From Microvirga sesbaniae (lineage in GTDB: Bacteria > Pseudomonadota > Alphaproteobacteria > Rhizobiales > Beijerinckiaceae), in NCBI RefSeq assembly GCF_025460805.1, contig NZ_JAMXFJ010000002.1, positions 1 to 64,000 of the forward strand: a stretch of DNA of 64,000 bases. The letters are read 5' to 3'. The notes below the pieces were generated by a model. The model had not been told where the DNA came from, searched no databases, and saw only the letters and a program-made list of their open reading frames with translations. The position numbers and the translations under genes were made by a program. How positions within the stretch are numbered: the first letter of the stretch is position 1; every line of letters starts with the position of its first letter. This document shows positions 37,788-46,681 of the stretch, piece after piece.

Positions 37788-38686
37788 AAGCCCTTTTTCG
37801 ATCGATGAACCTGTTCGTGAAACAGCCCTTTTGGATTCTCGGCCTGCTCGGCCTTATGGCGGCCGGCTCCGCTTCGGCTCAGTCGCCGTCGGTGCCGTCC
37901 ATGTCCCAGAGCCTGCCCCAGATCCAGGTCGGGCAGGTCACCCTGAATGCCGGCGCGACCTTTGCCGGCAGCAACGAGCCGATCCGGTCGGGCCTCGTCT
38001 GGCGGATCTTCGAGGATCGCGGCGACGCGTCCCAGCCCACCATCGTCGCCCGCTCCACGAGCCCGACCCCGAGCTTCACCCTCTCGCCCGGCAACTACAT
38101 CATCCACGTGGCGTACGGCTTCGCGAGCGCCTCGAAGCGCATCAGCGTGCAGCGGGGCAACCTCAATGAGCGGCTGGCCATCAATGCGGGGGCGCTCCAG
38201 CTCAAGGGCGCGGTGAGCGGGAACCCCATCGCGCCCAACCGGGTCACCTTCTCGGTCTACGTGCCGGAGGCGCAGAACTCCGAAGGCCGCCTCGTGATCG
38301 CCGACGCCAAGGCGAACGACATGATCCGCCTGCCCGAGGGCACGTATCACGTGGTGTCCACCTACGGCGACGCCAATGCCATCATGCGCAGCGACCTGAA
38401 GGTGGAATCCGGGCGCGTCACCGAGGCGACCCTCAACCACCGGGCCGCCACGGTGATCCTGAAGCTGGTCGGTTCGGCCGGCGGCGAGGCCTTCGCCGGC
38501 ACGGCCTTCAGCGTGCTCACCCCGGGCGGCGACGTGATCCGCGAAGCGATCGGAGCCTTTCCGTCGGTCACCCTGGCGGAGGGCGAGTACGTGCTGATCG
38601 CGCGCCACGAGGGCAAGGTCTATACCCGCGAGTTCAAGATCGAGAGCGGGCTCGACCGGGACGTCGAGATCATCGCCACCCCCTGA
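37784..38686 (+). CDS. Exported protein coupled to the YfhO-like gene
   Basis: This 300-residue protein has a signal peptide (MNLFVKQPFWILGLLGLMAAGSASAQ after a short basic start). The mature part is built of beta-rich segments, several times repeating a pattern of the type PSFTLSPGNYIIHVAYG, IRLPEGTYHVVSTYG, SVTLAEGEYVLIARHEGK. This suggests three or more immunoglobulin-like or carboxypeptidase-regulatory-like domains. The start codon overlaps the YfhO stop by four bases (ATGA), so the two are translationally coupled and likely work together at the cell envelope. No further function is recognised. Confidence 0.75.
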   Translation: MKALFRSMNLFVKQPFWILGLLGLMAAGSASAQSPSVPSMSQSLPQIQVGQVTLNAGATFAGSNEPIRSGLVWRIFEDRGDASQPTIVARSTSPTPSFTLSPGNYIIHVAYGFASASKRISVQRGNLNERLAINAGALQLKGAVSGNPIAPNRVTFSVYVPEAQNSEGRLVIADAKANDMIRLPEGTYHVVSTYGDANAIMRSDLKVESGRVTEATLNHRAATVILKLVGSAGGEAFAGTAFSVLTPGGDVIREAIGAFPSVTLAEGEYVLIARHEGKVYTREFKIESGLDRDVEIIATP

Positions 38687-38730
38687 ACCCGCTGAACCTT
38701 TCCGCCCCGGCGGCATTGACCGAGGGTGAC

Positions 38731-38858
38731 GCATCGTGCGGAAAAGTGGATCCGGTTTTCACTTGCGTGGCCCTTCGGGTCCGCACCGGACGATGCGCTG
38801 CTTGAAATTGAAGCATCGGATTGATCCCAAAAGTGCAATCCACTTTTGGGACCGATGC
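38731..38858. repeat. Family 1 intergenic repeat, locus 2
   Basis: Module A (GCATCGTGCGG...ACGATGCGC) and module B (AGCATCGGATTGATCCC, then the inverted pair AAAAGTGCAATCCACTTTT, closing CCGATGC) are adjacent. It fills most of the gap between the exported protein and the CBS-BON gene. Confidence 0.85.
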
Positions 38859-38925
38859 CTTGTCACCGGTCGCGCCGCTCATGAGCCTGAACTCCCAAGG
38901 CGTGATCTTGCTGGAGAGGAAGCTC

Positions 38926-40299
38926 ATGAAAATCGCAGAGATCATGACCCGCAACGTGCGCGTGGTGAGTCCGGACCGGACCATCCAGGAAGCGGCGCGC
39001 CTCATGGACGAAATGAATGTCGGCGTCCTGCCCGTCTGCGACGGACGACGGCTGCGCGGCATGGTGACGGACCGGGACATCACCGTCCGGGCGACCGCCG
39101 CAGGCCTGCCTCCCGACACCACCCGCGTGCGGGACATCATGTCGGACAATGTCTGGTGGTGCTTCGACGACGATGACGTCAACCACATCGTGGAGCTGAT
39201 GAGCGACCATCAGATCCGCCGCCTGCCGGTGGTGGATCGCGACAAGCATCTCGTCGGCATCGTGGCGCTGGGCGATCTCGCGTCCGATCGGGAGGGCGAC
39301 GCTTCCCGGGCTCTGCACCGCATCTCCACGCCGTCGGAGCCCGACCGCTCGGGTACGCCGACATCGTCGCGGGCGGACCAGACCCGCGGCGGCGGAGAAG
39401 CGCGCCTGACCGGCGACGAGCGGCGCGAGCTCGACCGGCGCCTCAGAAGCGACGACGACGACTGGCGTCATCGCCCGCACGACTACCATGACGATCGGCG
39501 CGGCCGCGACGAACGCTCGCGCAACGCCGGCCGCGAGCCGTTCCGCTTCCGCGAGGAGGACGACGTGCGCGCCGCCTTCGGGAGCTTCGGCTATCCCGGC
39601 GAGGAGAATGCCCGCAACGCCCGCATGCGCGGGGGCTTCGGAGGCGACGGCTATCAGGGCTACGGCGACGAATATGCCGGCCGCGGCTCGGCTGGCCGGG
39701 GCTACCATCCCAAGCGCTTCGGCGCCTCTACCATCACGGGCGAGCGCGCCCGCCCCGGCGACGACAGCAGCGAGGACGATCGCCGCATGCAGGATCGCGA
39801 GCGCACCTGGAGCCTGGTGAACGAGCGCCGGGATCACAGCAATTACGGCATGGGTCCGGGCAACACCCGCTTCGGCAACGACGCGACCGCGAGCCGCGGC
39901 GAGGTCCGCCGGGGCGAGCATCAGGGCCGCGGCCCGAAAGGCTACCAGCGCTCGGACGATCGCATCCGGGAGGACATCAGCGAGCGCCTGACCGACGACG
40001 CCATGATCGACGCCTCGGAGATCGAGGTTCAGGTCCAGAACCGTGAGGTCATCCTGACGGGCACTGTCCGCGACCGCAACGAGAAGCGGCGTGCCGAGGA
40101 TCTCGCCGAATCCGTGTCCGGCGTCAGCCATGTGCAGAACAACCTGCGGGTCGGCCAGCGGCAGGGAACCCATGCCACCGGGACGGAAGCCGGCGACGCG
40201 GGCGCGGCCACGAGCAACCCGGGCGTGGGCACCGCCGGCACCACGGCCGGCACGGCGCCCGGCGGCCGCACCACGGGCCGTCAGCGGCAGACCACGTGA
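38926..40299 (+). CDS. CBS-pair/BON domain fusion protein
   Basis: This 457-residue protein starts with two CBS motifs (residues about 8-125: KIAEIMTRNVRVVSPDRTIQ and VRDIMSDNVWWCFDDDDVNH), which bind adenine nucleotides. A disordered Arg/Asp/Gly-rich linker of about 210 residues follows. A BON domain (346-406: IREDISERLTDDAMIDASEI...VSHVQNNLRV) and a Gly/Thr/Ala tail end the protein. BON domains usually sit in periplasmic or membrane-associated stress proteins such as OsmY, but there is no signal peptide here. The GGAGAGGA ribosome site supports the ATG at 38926. A cytoplasmic nucleotide-sensing stress protein is a reasonable guess. Confidence 0.82.
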   Translation: MKIAEIMTRNVRVVSPDRTIQEAARLMDEMNVGVLPVCDGRRLRGMVTDRDITVRATAAGLPPDTTRVRDIMSDNVWWCFDDDDVNHIVELMSDHQIRRLPVVDRDKHLVGIVALGDLASDREGDASRALHRISTPSEPDRSGTPTSSRADQTRGGGEARLTGDERRELDRRLRSDDDDWRHRPHDYHDDRRGRDERSRNAGREPFRFREEDDVRAAFGSFGYPGEENARNARMRGGFGGDGYQGYGDEYAGRGSAGRGYHPKRFGASTITGERARPGDDSSEDDRRMQDRERTWSLVNERRDHSNYGMGPGNTRFGNDATASRGEVRRGEHQGRGPKGYQRSDDRIREDISERLTDDAMIDASEIEVQVQNREVILTGTVRDRNEKRRAEDLAESVSGVSHVQNNLRVGQRQGTHATGTEAGDAGAATSNPGVGTAGTTAGTAPGGRTTGRQRQTT

Positions 40300-40320
40300 T
40301 CTGCCGCGGCAACCGTCGCG

Positions 40321-40461
40321 CTTTTCCGCATCGGGATGGCCGGCGAGAGGCGGCTGATGACCGGCCGGCCATGATGTGTGGAGGCTATCATCACCCGCTC
40401 ACACCACCCTCCACGTCATCACCGGGCTCGTCCCGGTGATCCGGATGCGAGAGGCGCTGCA
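40321..40461. repeat. Family 2 intergenic repeat, locus 1
   Basis: Paired palindromic blocks: GGGATGGCCGGCGAGAGGC with GACCGGCCGGCCATGATG, then GTCATCACCGGGCTCGTCC/CGGTGATCC. The second block is an inverted pair around GGCTCGTC. The same blocks recur near 44.5, 54.2 and 55.8 kb. Confidence 0.8.
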
Positions 40462-40521
40462 CCTGACCTGATCGAGATGGTGGGACGGGCCCTCGGGACG
40501 ACGTCGATCGCCGGAAAAGAG

Positions 40522-40555
40522 AAAGGCGGCGCCTCCTGCGGGAAGCGCCGCCTTT
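40522..40555 (-). terminator. thrS terminator
   Basis: An 11-bp stem (AAAGGCGGCGC/GCGCCGCCTTT) with a 12-base loop lies 20 bases after the thrS stop and is followed on the minus strand by a T-rich stretch (CTTTCTCTTTTCC, counting the stem end). Confidence 0.75.
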
Positions 40556-40574
40556 GTCATGCAGGCGATCAGTC

Positions 40575-42620
40575 TTAAGCGATCGTCCGCTCGACCACGT
40601 GATGCCCGTCGAGGGTCACGTGTCCTTCCGGCTCGGTGACGGCTTCGGCCGCCTGTCTGCGGTCCGGCGTGACGGCCTCGGCGGCGAGAACCTTCAGGGC
40701 CTCGTCGAGGGTCAGGGTCTGCTGGTTCGGGCTCCCCAGGCGGCGGATCGAGACCGTGCGCTCGGCCGCCTCCTTGCGGCCGACCACGAGAAGCACCGGC
40801 ACCTTCACGAGCGAGTGCTCGCGGACCTTGTAGTTGATCTTCTCGTTGCGCAGGTCCGCCTCGACCCGAAGGCCTGCGGCCTCGGCGGCGCGCACCACCT
40901 CCATGGCGTATTCGTCGCCCTCGGACGTGATGGTGGCGACCACCGCCTGCACGGGCGCGAGCCAGAGCGGGAAGTGGCCCGCATAGCTTTCGATCAGGAT
41001 CCCGAGGAACCGTTCGAGGGAGCCGCAGATCGCCCGGTGCACCATCACGGGCTGCTTCTTCTCGCCGTCGGGAGCGATGTAGAAGGCGCCGAACCGCTCA
41101 GGCAGGTTGAAATCCACCTGCGTGGTTCCGCACTGCCAGTCACGCCCGATGGCATCCCTCAGGGTGTACTCGAACTTCGGGCCGTAGAACGTTCCCTCGC
41201 CCTCGTTCACGCCGGTCTTGATCCGGCCGCCGGACTCCTTCGCCATCCGGTCGAGGACGCGCCGCAGGATTCCCTCCGCATGATCCCACATGGCGTCGGT
41301 GCCGACGCGCTTCTCGGGCCGTGTGGCCAGCTTCACCACCACTTCCTCGAAGCCGAAGTCCCGATAGACGGACAGCATGAGGTCGTTGATCTTGAGGCAT
41401 TCCGCCTCGAGCTGCTCCTCGGTGCAGAAGATATGGGCGTCGTCCTGGGTGAAGCCGCGCACGCGCATCAGCCCGTGCAGGGCGCCGGACGCCTCGTAGC
41501 GGTGAACCGCGCCGAACTCGGCCAGCCGCACCGGCAGGTCCCGGTACGATTTCAGGCCGTGCTTGAAGATCTGGACATGGCCCGGGCAGTTCATGGGCTT
41601 CAACGCGAAGACGCGCTGATCCGCCTCCGGATCGTTCGGCCGCAGGAAGGCCGAGGCCGATTTCACGGCGAACATGTTGTCCGAGTACCAGCCCCAGTGG
41701 CCCGAGGTCTCCCACAGGGACTTGTCCAGGATCTGCGGCGCGTTGACCTCCTTGTAGGTGCCCTTCAGGCGGCGGCGCATGTAGGAGATCAGCTCCTGGA
41801 ACACCGTCCAGCCCTTCGGGTGCCAGAACACGACGCCCGGCCCCTCCTCCTGGAAATGGAACAGGTCCATCTCGCGGCCCAGCCGCCGGTGGTCGCGCTT
41901 CTCGGCCTCCTCGAGCTGGCGGATATAGGCGTCGAGATCCTCCTGGTTCGCCCAGGCGGTCGCGTAGATGCGGGTCAGCATGGCGTTGTTCGAGTCGCCG
42001 CGCCAATAGGCGCCCGCCACCTTCATGAGCTTGAAGGCGTTGCCGATCTTGCCCGTCGAGGTCATGTGCGGGCCGCGGCACAGGTCGAACCAGTCGCCCT
42101 GGGCGTAGATCTTGAGATCCTGGCCTTCCGGGATCGCGTCGATGAGCTCGATCTTGTAGGTCTCGCCCTTGTCCCTGAAGACCTGCCGGGCCTTGTCGCG
42201 GCTCCAGACCTCCTTGGTGAAGGGTTTGTCGCGCGCGATGATCTCGCGCATCTTCGCCTCGATGGCCGGGAAGTCCTCGGGCGTGAAGGGCTCGTTGCGG
42301 GCGAAGTCGTAGTAGAAGCCGTTCTCGATCACCGGCCCGATGGTGACCTGCGTGCCGGGGAACAGCTCCTGCACGGCCTCGGCGAGCACGTGCGCGGCAT
42401 CGTGCCGGATCAGCTCCAGGGCGCGCGGGTCCTCGCGGTTCAGAAACTCGATCTTGGCGTCCCGGGTGATCGGATCGGCGAGATCGGCGACCGTGCCGTC
42501 GAGCGCCATGGCGACGGTGCGCTTGGCGAGCGACTTGGCGATGCCTTCCACGATCTCCCGGCCGGTGACGCCGGATTCATACTGGCGCTGGGCGCCATCG
42601 GGGAATGTCAGGGTAATCAT
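40575..42620 (-). CDS. thrS: Threonine-tRNA ligase
   Basis: ThrRS charges tRNA-Thr and edits Ser-tRNA-Thr. The ATG at 42620 (GGAGAA upstream) gives 681 residues; an in-frame extension to 42776 is not conserved. In order: N-terminal TGS domain ([17 protein letters not shown]), editing domain ([12 protein letters not shown]), class II catalytic core with motif 2 near FRYEASG-type sequence ([19 protein letters not shown]) and the zinc-binding Cys in [13 protein letters not shown], and the C-terminal anticodon-binding domain. A terminator follows. Its neighbour yidD lies 77 bases upstream on the same strand. Confidence 0.98.
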   Translation of the reverse strand: MITLTFPDGAQRQYESGVTGREIVEGIAKSLAKRTVAMALDGTVADLADPITRDAKIEFLNREDPRALELIRHDAAHVLAEAVQELFPGTQVTIGPVIENGFYYDFARNEPFTPEDFPAIEAKMREIIARDKPFTKEVWSRDKARQVFRDKGETYKIELIDAIPEGQDLKIYAQGDWFDLCRGPHMTSTGKIGNAFKLMKVAGAYWRGDSNNAMLTRIYATAWANQEDLDAYIRQLEEAEKRDHRRLGREMDLFHFQEEGPGVVFWHPKGWTVFQELISYMRRRLKGTYKEVNAPQILDKSLWETSGHWGWYSDNMFAVKSASAFLRPNDPEADQRVFALKPMNCPGHVQIFKHGLKSYRDLPVRLAEFGAVHRYEASGALHGLMRVRGFTQDDAHIFCTEEQLEAECLKINDLMLSVYRDFGFEEVVVKLATRPEKRVGTDAMWDHAEGILRRVLDRMAKESGGRIKTGVNEGEGTFYGPKFEYTLRDAIGRDWQCGTTQVDFNLPERFGAFYIAPDGEKKQPVMVHRAICGSLERFLGILIESYAGHFPLWLAPVQAVVATITSEGDEYAMEVVRAAEAAGLRVEADLRNEKINYKVREHSLVKVPVLLVVGRKEAAERTVSIRRLGSPNQQTLTLDEALKVLAAEAVTPDRRQAAEAVTEPEGHVTLDGHHVVERTIA

Positions 42621-42696
42621 CGGATGGTTCTCCTGGCTCACTCCTGCCAACGGAGCAGGTAAGCGGGGGCCGACGGGGCGTTGAGAGGGAGCGAGC

Positions 42697-43089
42697 TCAG
42701 CCGCCGTCAGGTTCGACTGAATCGCAGGTGATCGCCGAGGCGGCTCGAGGCGCGTTGACGCCCCGCCAGCGACCATAGGCCCAGGGCTTATACCAGGCCG
42801 CGCCGTCGGGCAATGTTTCAGGCACCAGGTCGATCCCGTGGGTGCCGAAGGGGCCGCAGCGGCAGATGCGGGCGAGCCCCATCCAGCCGCCCGGCCAGAA
42901 GCCGTGCCGCTGGATCGCCTCGTCGGTATAGTCGGAGCAGGACGGCAGGTGACGGCACTGGCGGCCGATCAGGCCGGAGAGCGTCAGCTGATAACCCCGG
43001 ATCGCCACGTGGGCGGCCCGGCGGGGCAAGCGCTTCGCCGCTGTCTCAAAAGCCCTGATTCCCACGCCCGTTCCTCGGCCCGACATCAT
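42697..43089 (-). CDS. yidD: Membrane protein insertion efficiency factor YidD
   Basis: YidD is a small membrane-associated protein that helps YidC-dependent insertion. This 130-residue frame has the family core [20 protein letters not shown] followed by [22 protein letters not shown], and the late [17 protein letters not shown] segment. Two adjacent ATGs (43089, 43086) could start it. It is not next to rnpA or yidC here, but stands before thrS. A palindrome at 43095-43107 lies just upstream. Confidence 0.93.
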   Translation of the reverse strand: MMSGRGTGVGIRAFETAAKRLPRRAAHVAIRGYQLTLSGLIGRQCRHLPSCSDYTDEAIQRHGFWPGGWMGLARICRCGPFGTHGIDLVPETLPDGAAWYKPWAYGRWRGVNAPRAASAITCDSVEPDGG

Positions 43090-43094
43090 TTTAC

Positions 43095-43107
43095 GTAACT
43101 GAGTTAC
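43095..43107. promoter_or_regulatory. Short palindrome between yidD and the radical SAM gene
   Basis: GTAACT-G-AGTTAC is a perfect 6-bp inverted repeat six bases upstream of yidD in an AT-rich divergent region of 204 bases (43090-43293). It could be an operator for either gene. Confidence 0.4.
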
Positions 43108-43293
43108 ACACCTTCATACAGGTGACTCTACGGCATTCTCGCATGAGTACAACCTAGGATTTGATCGTTATATCATGCCGCCAGGCGAAGACTCAACCAC
43201 CGCGCAGTAGCATCTATATAACGTGTGAAAGATACTTCATTTCGTTGCCCTTCCTTCCATTTGAGCCGCCGGGCATCCTTCGGAGCGCAAATA

Positions 43294-44325
43294 ATGACTG
43301 TCAAAATCAGGAAATTCATCTGGAACATTACCTATAACTGCCCTCTCAAGTGCGGGCATTGCTATTCGGAGTCCGGCCGCCGGCCGGCCCGCACGCTGGA
43401 CCGGGCCGCGGCCATGCAGGTCGTCGACGTGATGCTCGGCGCGCAGGCCGAGAACGTGATGTTCAGCGGTGGCGAACCCATGTCCGTCCCCTGGGCGGTC
43501 GAGGCCATGAAACGCCTCCATGATGCCGGCATCGAGGTGACCTTGTTCACGACCGGCTGGTCGATGAAGGAGAGGTCCGCCGCCGCGCTGGCTGATGCGG
43601 TCTCGGGCGTGGCCGTGAGCGTCGACGGCGCCGACGCGGCCATCCACGATGCCGTGCGCGAGCGCGCCGGCGCCTTCGAGCGCGGCATGAGAGCGCTGGA
43701 CATCCTGCACCGGGTCAAGGATGAACGCAGGGCCGCCGGCCAGGCATGCTACACGCTGGGGATCGACTACACCCTGACCCGCCCGGGCGCCGCGGAGGCG
43801 GATCTGGAGCGCTTCGTCGATGCGGCCGTCGAGCGCTTCCCGAGGCTCGACTTCATCCGCTTCGGCGCCGTCATCCCGTCCGGCCTGGCGGCCGAGCGGG
43901 CCTTCGAGACGAGCGGGCTCCTCACCATCGACGAGCTGGTCGGCATGATCGATGTCGGTCGGCGCTTCGCTGCCCGCCACGACGGCGGTCCCCGCATCAC
44001 GGTGACGGACGTTCGCTATTTCCTGCCCCGTCCCGGCTCGAGCGTCGTCGACCTCGACATTCTGCAGATCGAGCCCGATGGCGGGCTGCGGGCCTTCCCG
44101 ATCTACGAGGCGAAGATCGGCAACGTCCTTCACGAGCCGCTGGACGTCCTCTGGCCGCGGGCGCAGGCCTGGCGCGCCGACCCCTTCGTGGCCGAGCAGA
44201 TGGACAAGGTCAGGACCATGGCCGACTGGGCCGACACGACCCGGACCCTGGACCGGCGCTACGGCTCCGCGGACGACCGGGCTCGAATCGCGCGGCGCGG
44301 CCCGGCGACGGCGGTGCCCGCCTAG
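43294..44325 (+). CDS. Radical SAM protein with degenerate SPASM-like tail
   Basis: This 343-residue protein opens with MTVKIRKFIWNITYNCPLKC; Cys16, Cys20 and Cys23 (CPLKCGHC) form the CxxxCxxC site for the 4Fe-4S cluster that cleaves S-adenosylmethionine. FSGGEPMSV is the SAM-binding GGE motif. The C-terminal stretch DGGLRAFPIYEAKIGNVLHE and LDVLW follows the SPASM/twitch layout of peptide-modifying and PqqE-like enzymes, but every auxiliary cysteine is missing; only one other Cys is present. The ATG at 43294 has GGAGCG upstream. The stop TAG is the first base set of a family 1 repeat. No precursor peptide was found. The substrate is unknown. Confidence 0.85.
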   Translation: MTVKIRKFIWNITYNCPLKCGHCYSESGRRPARTLDRAAAMQVVDVMLGAQAENVMFSGGEPMSVPWAVEAMKRLHDAGIEVTLFTTGWSMKERSAAALADAVSGVAVSVDGADAAIHDAVRERAGAFERGMRALDILHRVKDERRAAGQACYTLGIDYTLTRPGAAEADLERFVDAAVERFPRLDFIRFGAVIPSGLAAERAFETSGLLTIDELVGMIDVGRRFAARHDGGPRITVTDVRYFLPRPGSSVVDLDILQIEPDGGLRAFPIYEAKIGNVLHEPLDVLWPRAQAWRADPFVAEQMDKVRTMADWADTTRTLDRRYGSADDRARIARRGPATAVPA

Positions 44326-44510
44326 CGCATCGTGCGGACCCAGAGGGCCGCGTCAGCGAAAAGTGGACCCGGTATTCGCTGACGCGGCCCTTCGGGTCAC
44401 GAGCGTGGCCCTTCGGGTCGCTTGCGCGGCCCGCTGGGTCCGCTCCGAACGATGCGCCGCTTCAGGAAGTGAGCATCGGACGGACGAAAGCGACAGGATG
44501 GGAGCATCGG
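44324..44510. repeat. Family 1 intergenic repeat, locus 3
   Basis: A long, partly duplicated copy: AGCGCATCGTGCGGACCCAG, then GCGTCAGCG-AAAAGTGGACC-CGCTGACGC as an inverted block, repeated GCGGCCC.TTCGGGTC units, GAACGATGCGCCGC, and a final GAGCATCGGA. It begins inside the stop codon of the radical SAM gene. Confidence 0.8.
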
Positions 44511-44512
44511 AC

Positions 44513-44767
44513 AATCGGGATGGCCGGCAAGAGGCGGGTGATGACCGGCCAGCCATGACGTGGAAAAGGGCGCGCCACAGCGATGGTCACCCTCCCCCTG
44601 TCATCACCGGGCTCGTCCCGGTGATCCCGATACGAGAGGCGCGGCGCTTTTCCGCATCGCGATGGCCGGCACAAGGCCGGCCATGACGTGTGGTGGGTGT
44701 TGTCACAGGACCGGGTGTTCACCCTCCCCCTGTCATCACCGGGCGTGTCCCGGTGATCCCGATCGTC
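44513..44767. repeat. Family 2 intergenic repeat, locus 2 (multiple units)
   Basis: Two and a half tandem units. Each has a GGGATGGCCGGC...GGCCGGCCATGACG-type block and a GTCATCACCGGGC.CGTCCC/GGTGATCCCGAT block, with ACCCTCCCCCTGTCATCACC seen twice. It lies between two family 1 copies. Confidence 0.8.
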
Positions 44768-44777
44768 TGAAGCGCCG

Positions 44778-44914
44778 AGCGCATCCAGCGGACAGGAGGG
44801 GGCCACGCTCGTGACCCGAACGATGCGCCAGCCAAGAGAAACGATGCGCCAGCCAAGAGAGGAGCATCGGATCCGATGCCAAAACGGGGGCCACTTTTCC
44901 CGCCCGGTGCTCGA
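44778..44914. repeat. Family 1 intergenic repeat, locus 4 (diverged, with internal duplication)
   Basis: The copy contains a direct duplication of ACGATGCGCCAGCCAAGAGA (44820-44839 region and again immediately after), then GAGCATCGGATCCGATGCC and a diverged inner palindrome (AAAACGGGGGCCACTTTT). It ends near CCCGGTGCTCG. Confidence 0.7.
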
Positions 44915-44969
44915 GCCCGGCGGATCGGGCCCGAACGCGGTGCCGTGTTTGGCCCGGCCCCTTAGGCAT

Positions 44970-45416
44970 TTATCCAGCCCGTTCGACGCGCCGGGCCTCG
45001 ATCTGATCGAGCGCGTCGACGACCGCCTCGAAGGTCAGCAGGATGGAGGCGTGGCGAGCCTTGTAATCCCTCAACGGTTCCAACACCTTGAGCTCCCCCC
45101 ACTTGCCCTGGGGCGCCTCCCCGCCGGCCTTGAGCAGACGACTTGCCGCATCGCGCACCCCGCGAAGCTCCTCTATGGTCGCGCCGATTATATTCCGCCC
45201 CATGATGGACGACGAGGCCTGGCCCAGCGCGCAGGCCTTCACCTCGTGGGCGAAAGCCGTCACGACATCGTCTTCAAGCTTCACATAGACATTCACGGTC
45301 GAGCCGCAAAGCTTGGAATGCGCGGTCGCGGACGCATCGGGGTCGGGCAGCCGGCCCAGATGGGGGATATCGGCCGCGAGCTCGAGAATGCGCCGGCTGT
45401 AGATGTCGTTCAACAT
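44970..45416 (-). CDS. IscU/NifU-like iron-sulfur cluster scaffold protein
   Basis: This 148-residue protein has the IscU-type scaffold fold: MLNDIYSRRILELAADIPHL at the start, cluster-ligand cysteines in HSKLCGSTVNV and HEVKACALGQASSSIM, and the intervening conserved Asp/Glu. The third cysteine of classical IscU/SufU is not present; the equivalent segment reads ARHASILLTFEAV. The family assembles or carries 2Fe-2S/4Fe-4S clusters. The start at 45416 is chosen by family alignment; a longer frame to 45449 has a weak ribosome site. It is divergent from folE, and no isc/suf genes are adjacent. Confidence 0.88.
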   Translation of the reverse strand: MLNDIYSRRILELAADIPHLGRLPDPDASATAHSKLCGSTVNVYVKLEDDVVTAFAHEVKACALGQASSSIMGRNIIGATIEELRGVRDAASRLLKAGGEAPQGKWGELKVLEPLRDYKARHASILLTFEAVVDALDQIEARRVERAG

Positions 45417-45564
45417 GACGGCCGTGAGATGACGGTTGGGAATGTGCACATATACCTATATAAGCCCTGTGAAAGAGTTCTGCGACAGCGGTTGCCGCAG
45501 GATTGTCCGGAAAGAGAATAGAAACCGCTGGGCGCCAAAGCTTCCTCGGTTCAAAAGTTGAGAA

Positions 45565-46209
45565 ATGAGGCTCCACGTGAGTGATGTGGTTAAGTCCCTG
45601 TCGACGCGTCTGAGTACACCTGTCGACAAGCCCGGTGTTCCGTCGCGGGAGGAAGCCGAAGCGGCTGTCCGCACCCTGCTCCGCTGGGCCGGCGACGACC
45701 CGACCCGCGAGGGCTTGCAGGACACCCCGAAACGGGTCGCCAAGGCCTTCAAGGAATTCTACTCCGGCTACGGGGAGGATCCGTCGGAAATCCTCGACAA
45801 GATCTTCGCCGAGGTCGAAGGTTATGACGACATCGTGCTCGTGCGCGACATTCCCTTCTACTCCCATTGCGAGCACCACATGGTGCCGTTCTTCGGCGTG
45901 GCGCATGTGGCCTATTACCCCACCAAGGGCGTCGTCGGGCTGTCGAAGCTCGCCCGTCTAGTCGACGCCTATGCCCGCCGCCTGCAGACGCAGGAGACCA
46001 TGACGTCTCAGATCGCCAAGGCCATGGTCGATGCGCTCGAGCCCCGCGGCGTCGCGGTCATGATCGAGGCCGAGCACATGTGCATGTCCATGCGCGGCAT
46101 CCAGAAAGCCGGCGCCCTGACGCTCACCACCCAGTTCACCGGAATCTTCAAGGAGGATCCGGCCGAACAGGTGCGCTTCCTGACCCTCGTTCGCGGCGGT
46201 CGGGGCTGA
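45565..46209 (+). CDS. folE: GTP cyclohydrolase I
   Basis: FolE converts GTP to dihydroneopterin triphosphate, the first step of tetrahydrofolate (and queuosine-type) synthesis. The protein is 214 residues. After an N-terminal tail (about 25 residues) come [20 protein letters not shown] and the zinc-site [16 protein letters not shown] (Cys and His ligands), then the second Cys in [11 protein letters not shown], and the [10 protein letters not shown] segment near the end. All catalytic residues appear intact. It precedes hisI by eight bases, suggesting one operon, and is divergent from the IscU-like gene. Confidence 0.97.
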   Translation: MRLHVSDVVKSLSTRLSTPVDKPGVPSREEAEAAVRTLLRWAGDDPTREGLQDTPKRVAKAFKEFYSGYGEDPSEILDKIFAEVEGYDDIVLVRDIPFYSHCEHHMVPFFGVAHVAYYPTKGVVGLSKLARLVDAYARRLQTQETMTSQIAKAMVDALEPRGVAVMIEAEHMCMSMRGIQKAGALTLTTQFTGIFKEDPAEQVRFLTLVRGGRG

Positions 46210-46217
46210 GGCCTGCC

Positions 46218-46634
46218 ATGGGCACGACCCCGACCGGCCTCTTTCCCGCGCCCGGCTCCAAGGCGGAGCTCGAGGAGGGAACCGTCCTGTCGCCCCGCTT
46301 CGGGCCTGACGGGCTGATCACCTGCGTCACGACGGACGCGACCACCGGCGAGATCCTGATGGTCGCGCACATGAACGCCGCGGCCCTCGCCAAGACCCTC
46401 GAGACCGGCGAAGCCTGGTACTGGTCCCGCTCGCGGGGCGAGCTCTGGCACAAGGGCGCGACGAGCGGTCAGATCCAGACCGTCACGGAGATGCGGGTCG
46501 ACTGCGATCAGGACGCCCTGCTCATGAAGGTGCAGGTGGCCGGCGACGGCGGCTGCTGCCATACGGGACGCCGCTCCTGCTTCTACCGGAGGATCGAGAC
46601 CTCCGGCGACGGTCCCCGCCTCGTGATCGCTTGA
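46218..46634 (+). CDS. hisI: Phosphoribosyl-AMP cyclohydrolase
   Basis: HisI opens the purine ring of phosphoribosyl-AMP in histidine synthesis. This is the monofunctional form of 138 residues. Conserved segments are [39 protein letters not shown], the metal-binding [11 protein letters not shown] and [16 protein letters not shown] with its zinc cysteines. No PRA-PH (HisE) domain is fused. It begins eight bases after folE, a pairing common in alphaproteobacteria, and is followed by a hairpin. Confidence 0.96.
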   Translation: MGTTPTGLFPAPGSKAELEEGTVLSPRFGPDGLITCVTTDATTGEILMVAHMNAAALAKTLETGEAWYWSRSRGELWHKGATSGQIQTVTEMRVDCDQDALLMKVQVAGDGGCCHTGRRSCFYRRIETSGDGPRLVIA

Positions 46635-46637
46635 GAC

Positions 46638-46666
46638 GGCAGCCCTTCCAAAAATCGAGGGCTGCC
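46638..46666 (+). terminator. Hairpin after hisI
   Basis: GGCAGCCCT and AGGGCTGCC form a perfect 9-bp stem around an A-rich 11-base loop, three bases after the hisI stop codon. There is no T run, so it may act with Rho or as an mRNA-stability element. Confidence 0.5.
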
Positions 46667-46681
46667 ATCCCCCTTGAAGCG

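Larger units (their letters stand above)
44326..44969. other. Gene-free repeat-filled region
   Basis: The 644 bases between the radical SAM gene and the IscU-like gene are made almost wholly of family 1 copies (44324-44510, 44778-44914) and family 2 copies (44513-44767). No reading frame here has a ribosome site or plausible codon use. Confidence 0.75.

Noticed and set aside
43155-43175. An FNR/FixK-like box (TTGAT...ATCA) in the AT-rich region upstream of the radical SAM gene
   Set aside because: The half-sites are separated by six bases instead of four, so it does not fit the consensus.
43174-43209. A tiny frame (MPPGEDSTTAQ) upstream of the radical SAM gene as a possible precursor peptide
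   Set aside because: Eleven codons, no ribosome site, no leader-core pattern and no Cys/Thr-rich core; chance is likelier.
44324-44914. A CRISPR array in the repeat-rich stretch
   Set aside because: The repeats are palindromic mosaics of irregular spacing without unique spacers of constant length, and there are no cas genes.
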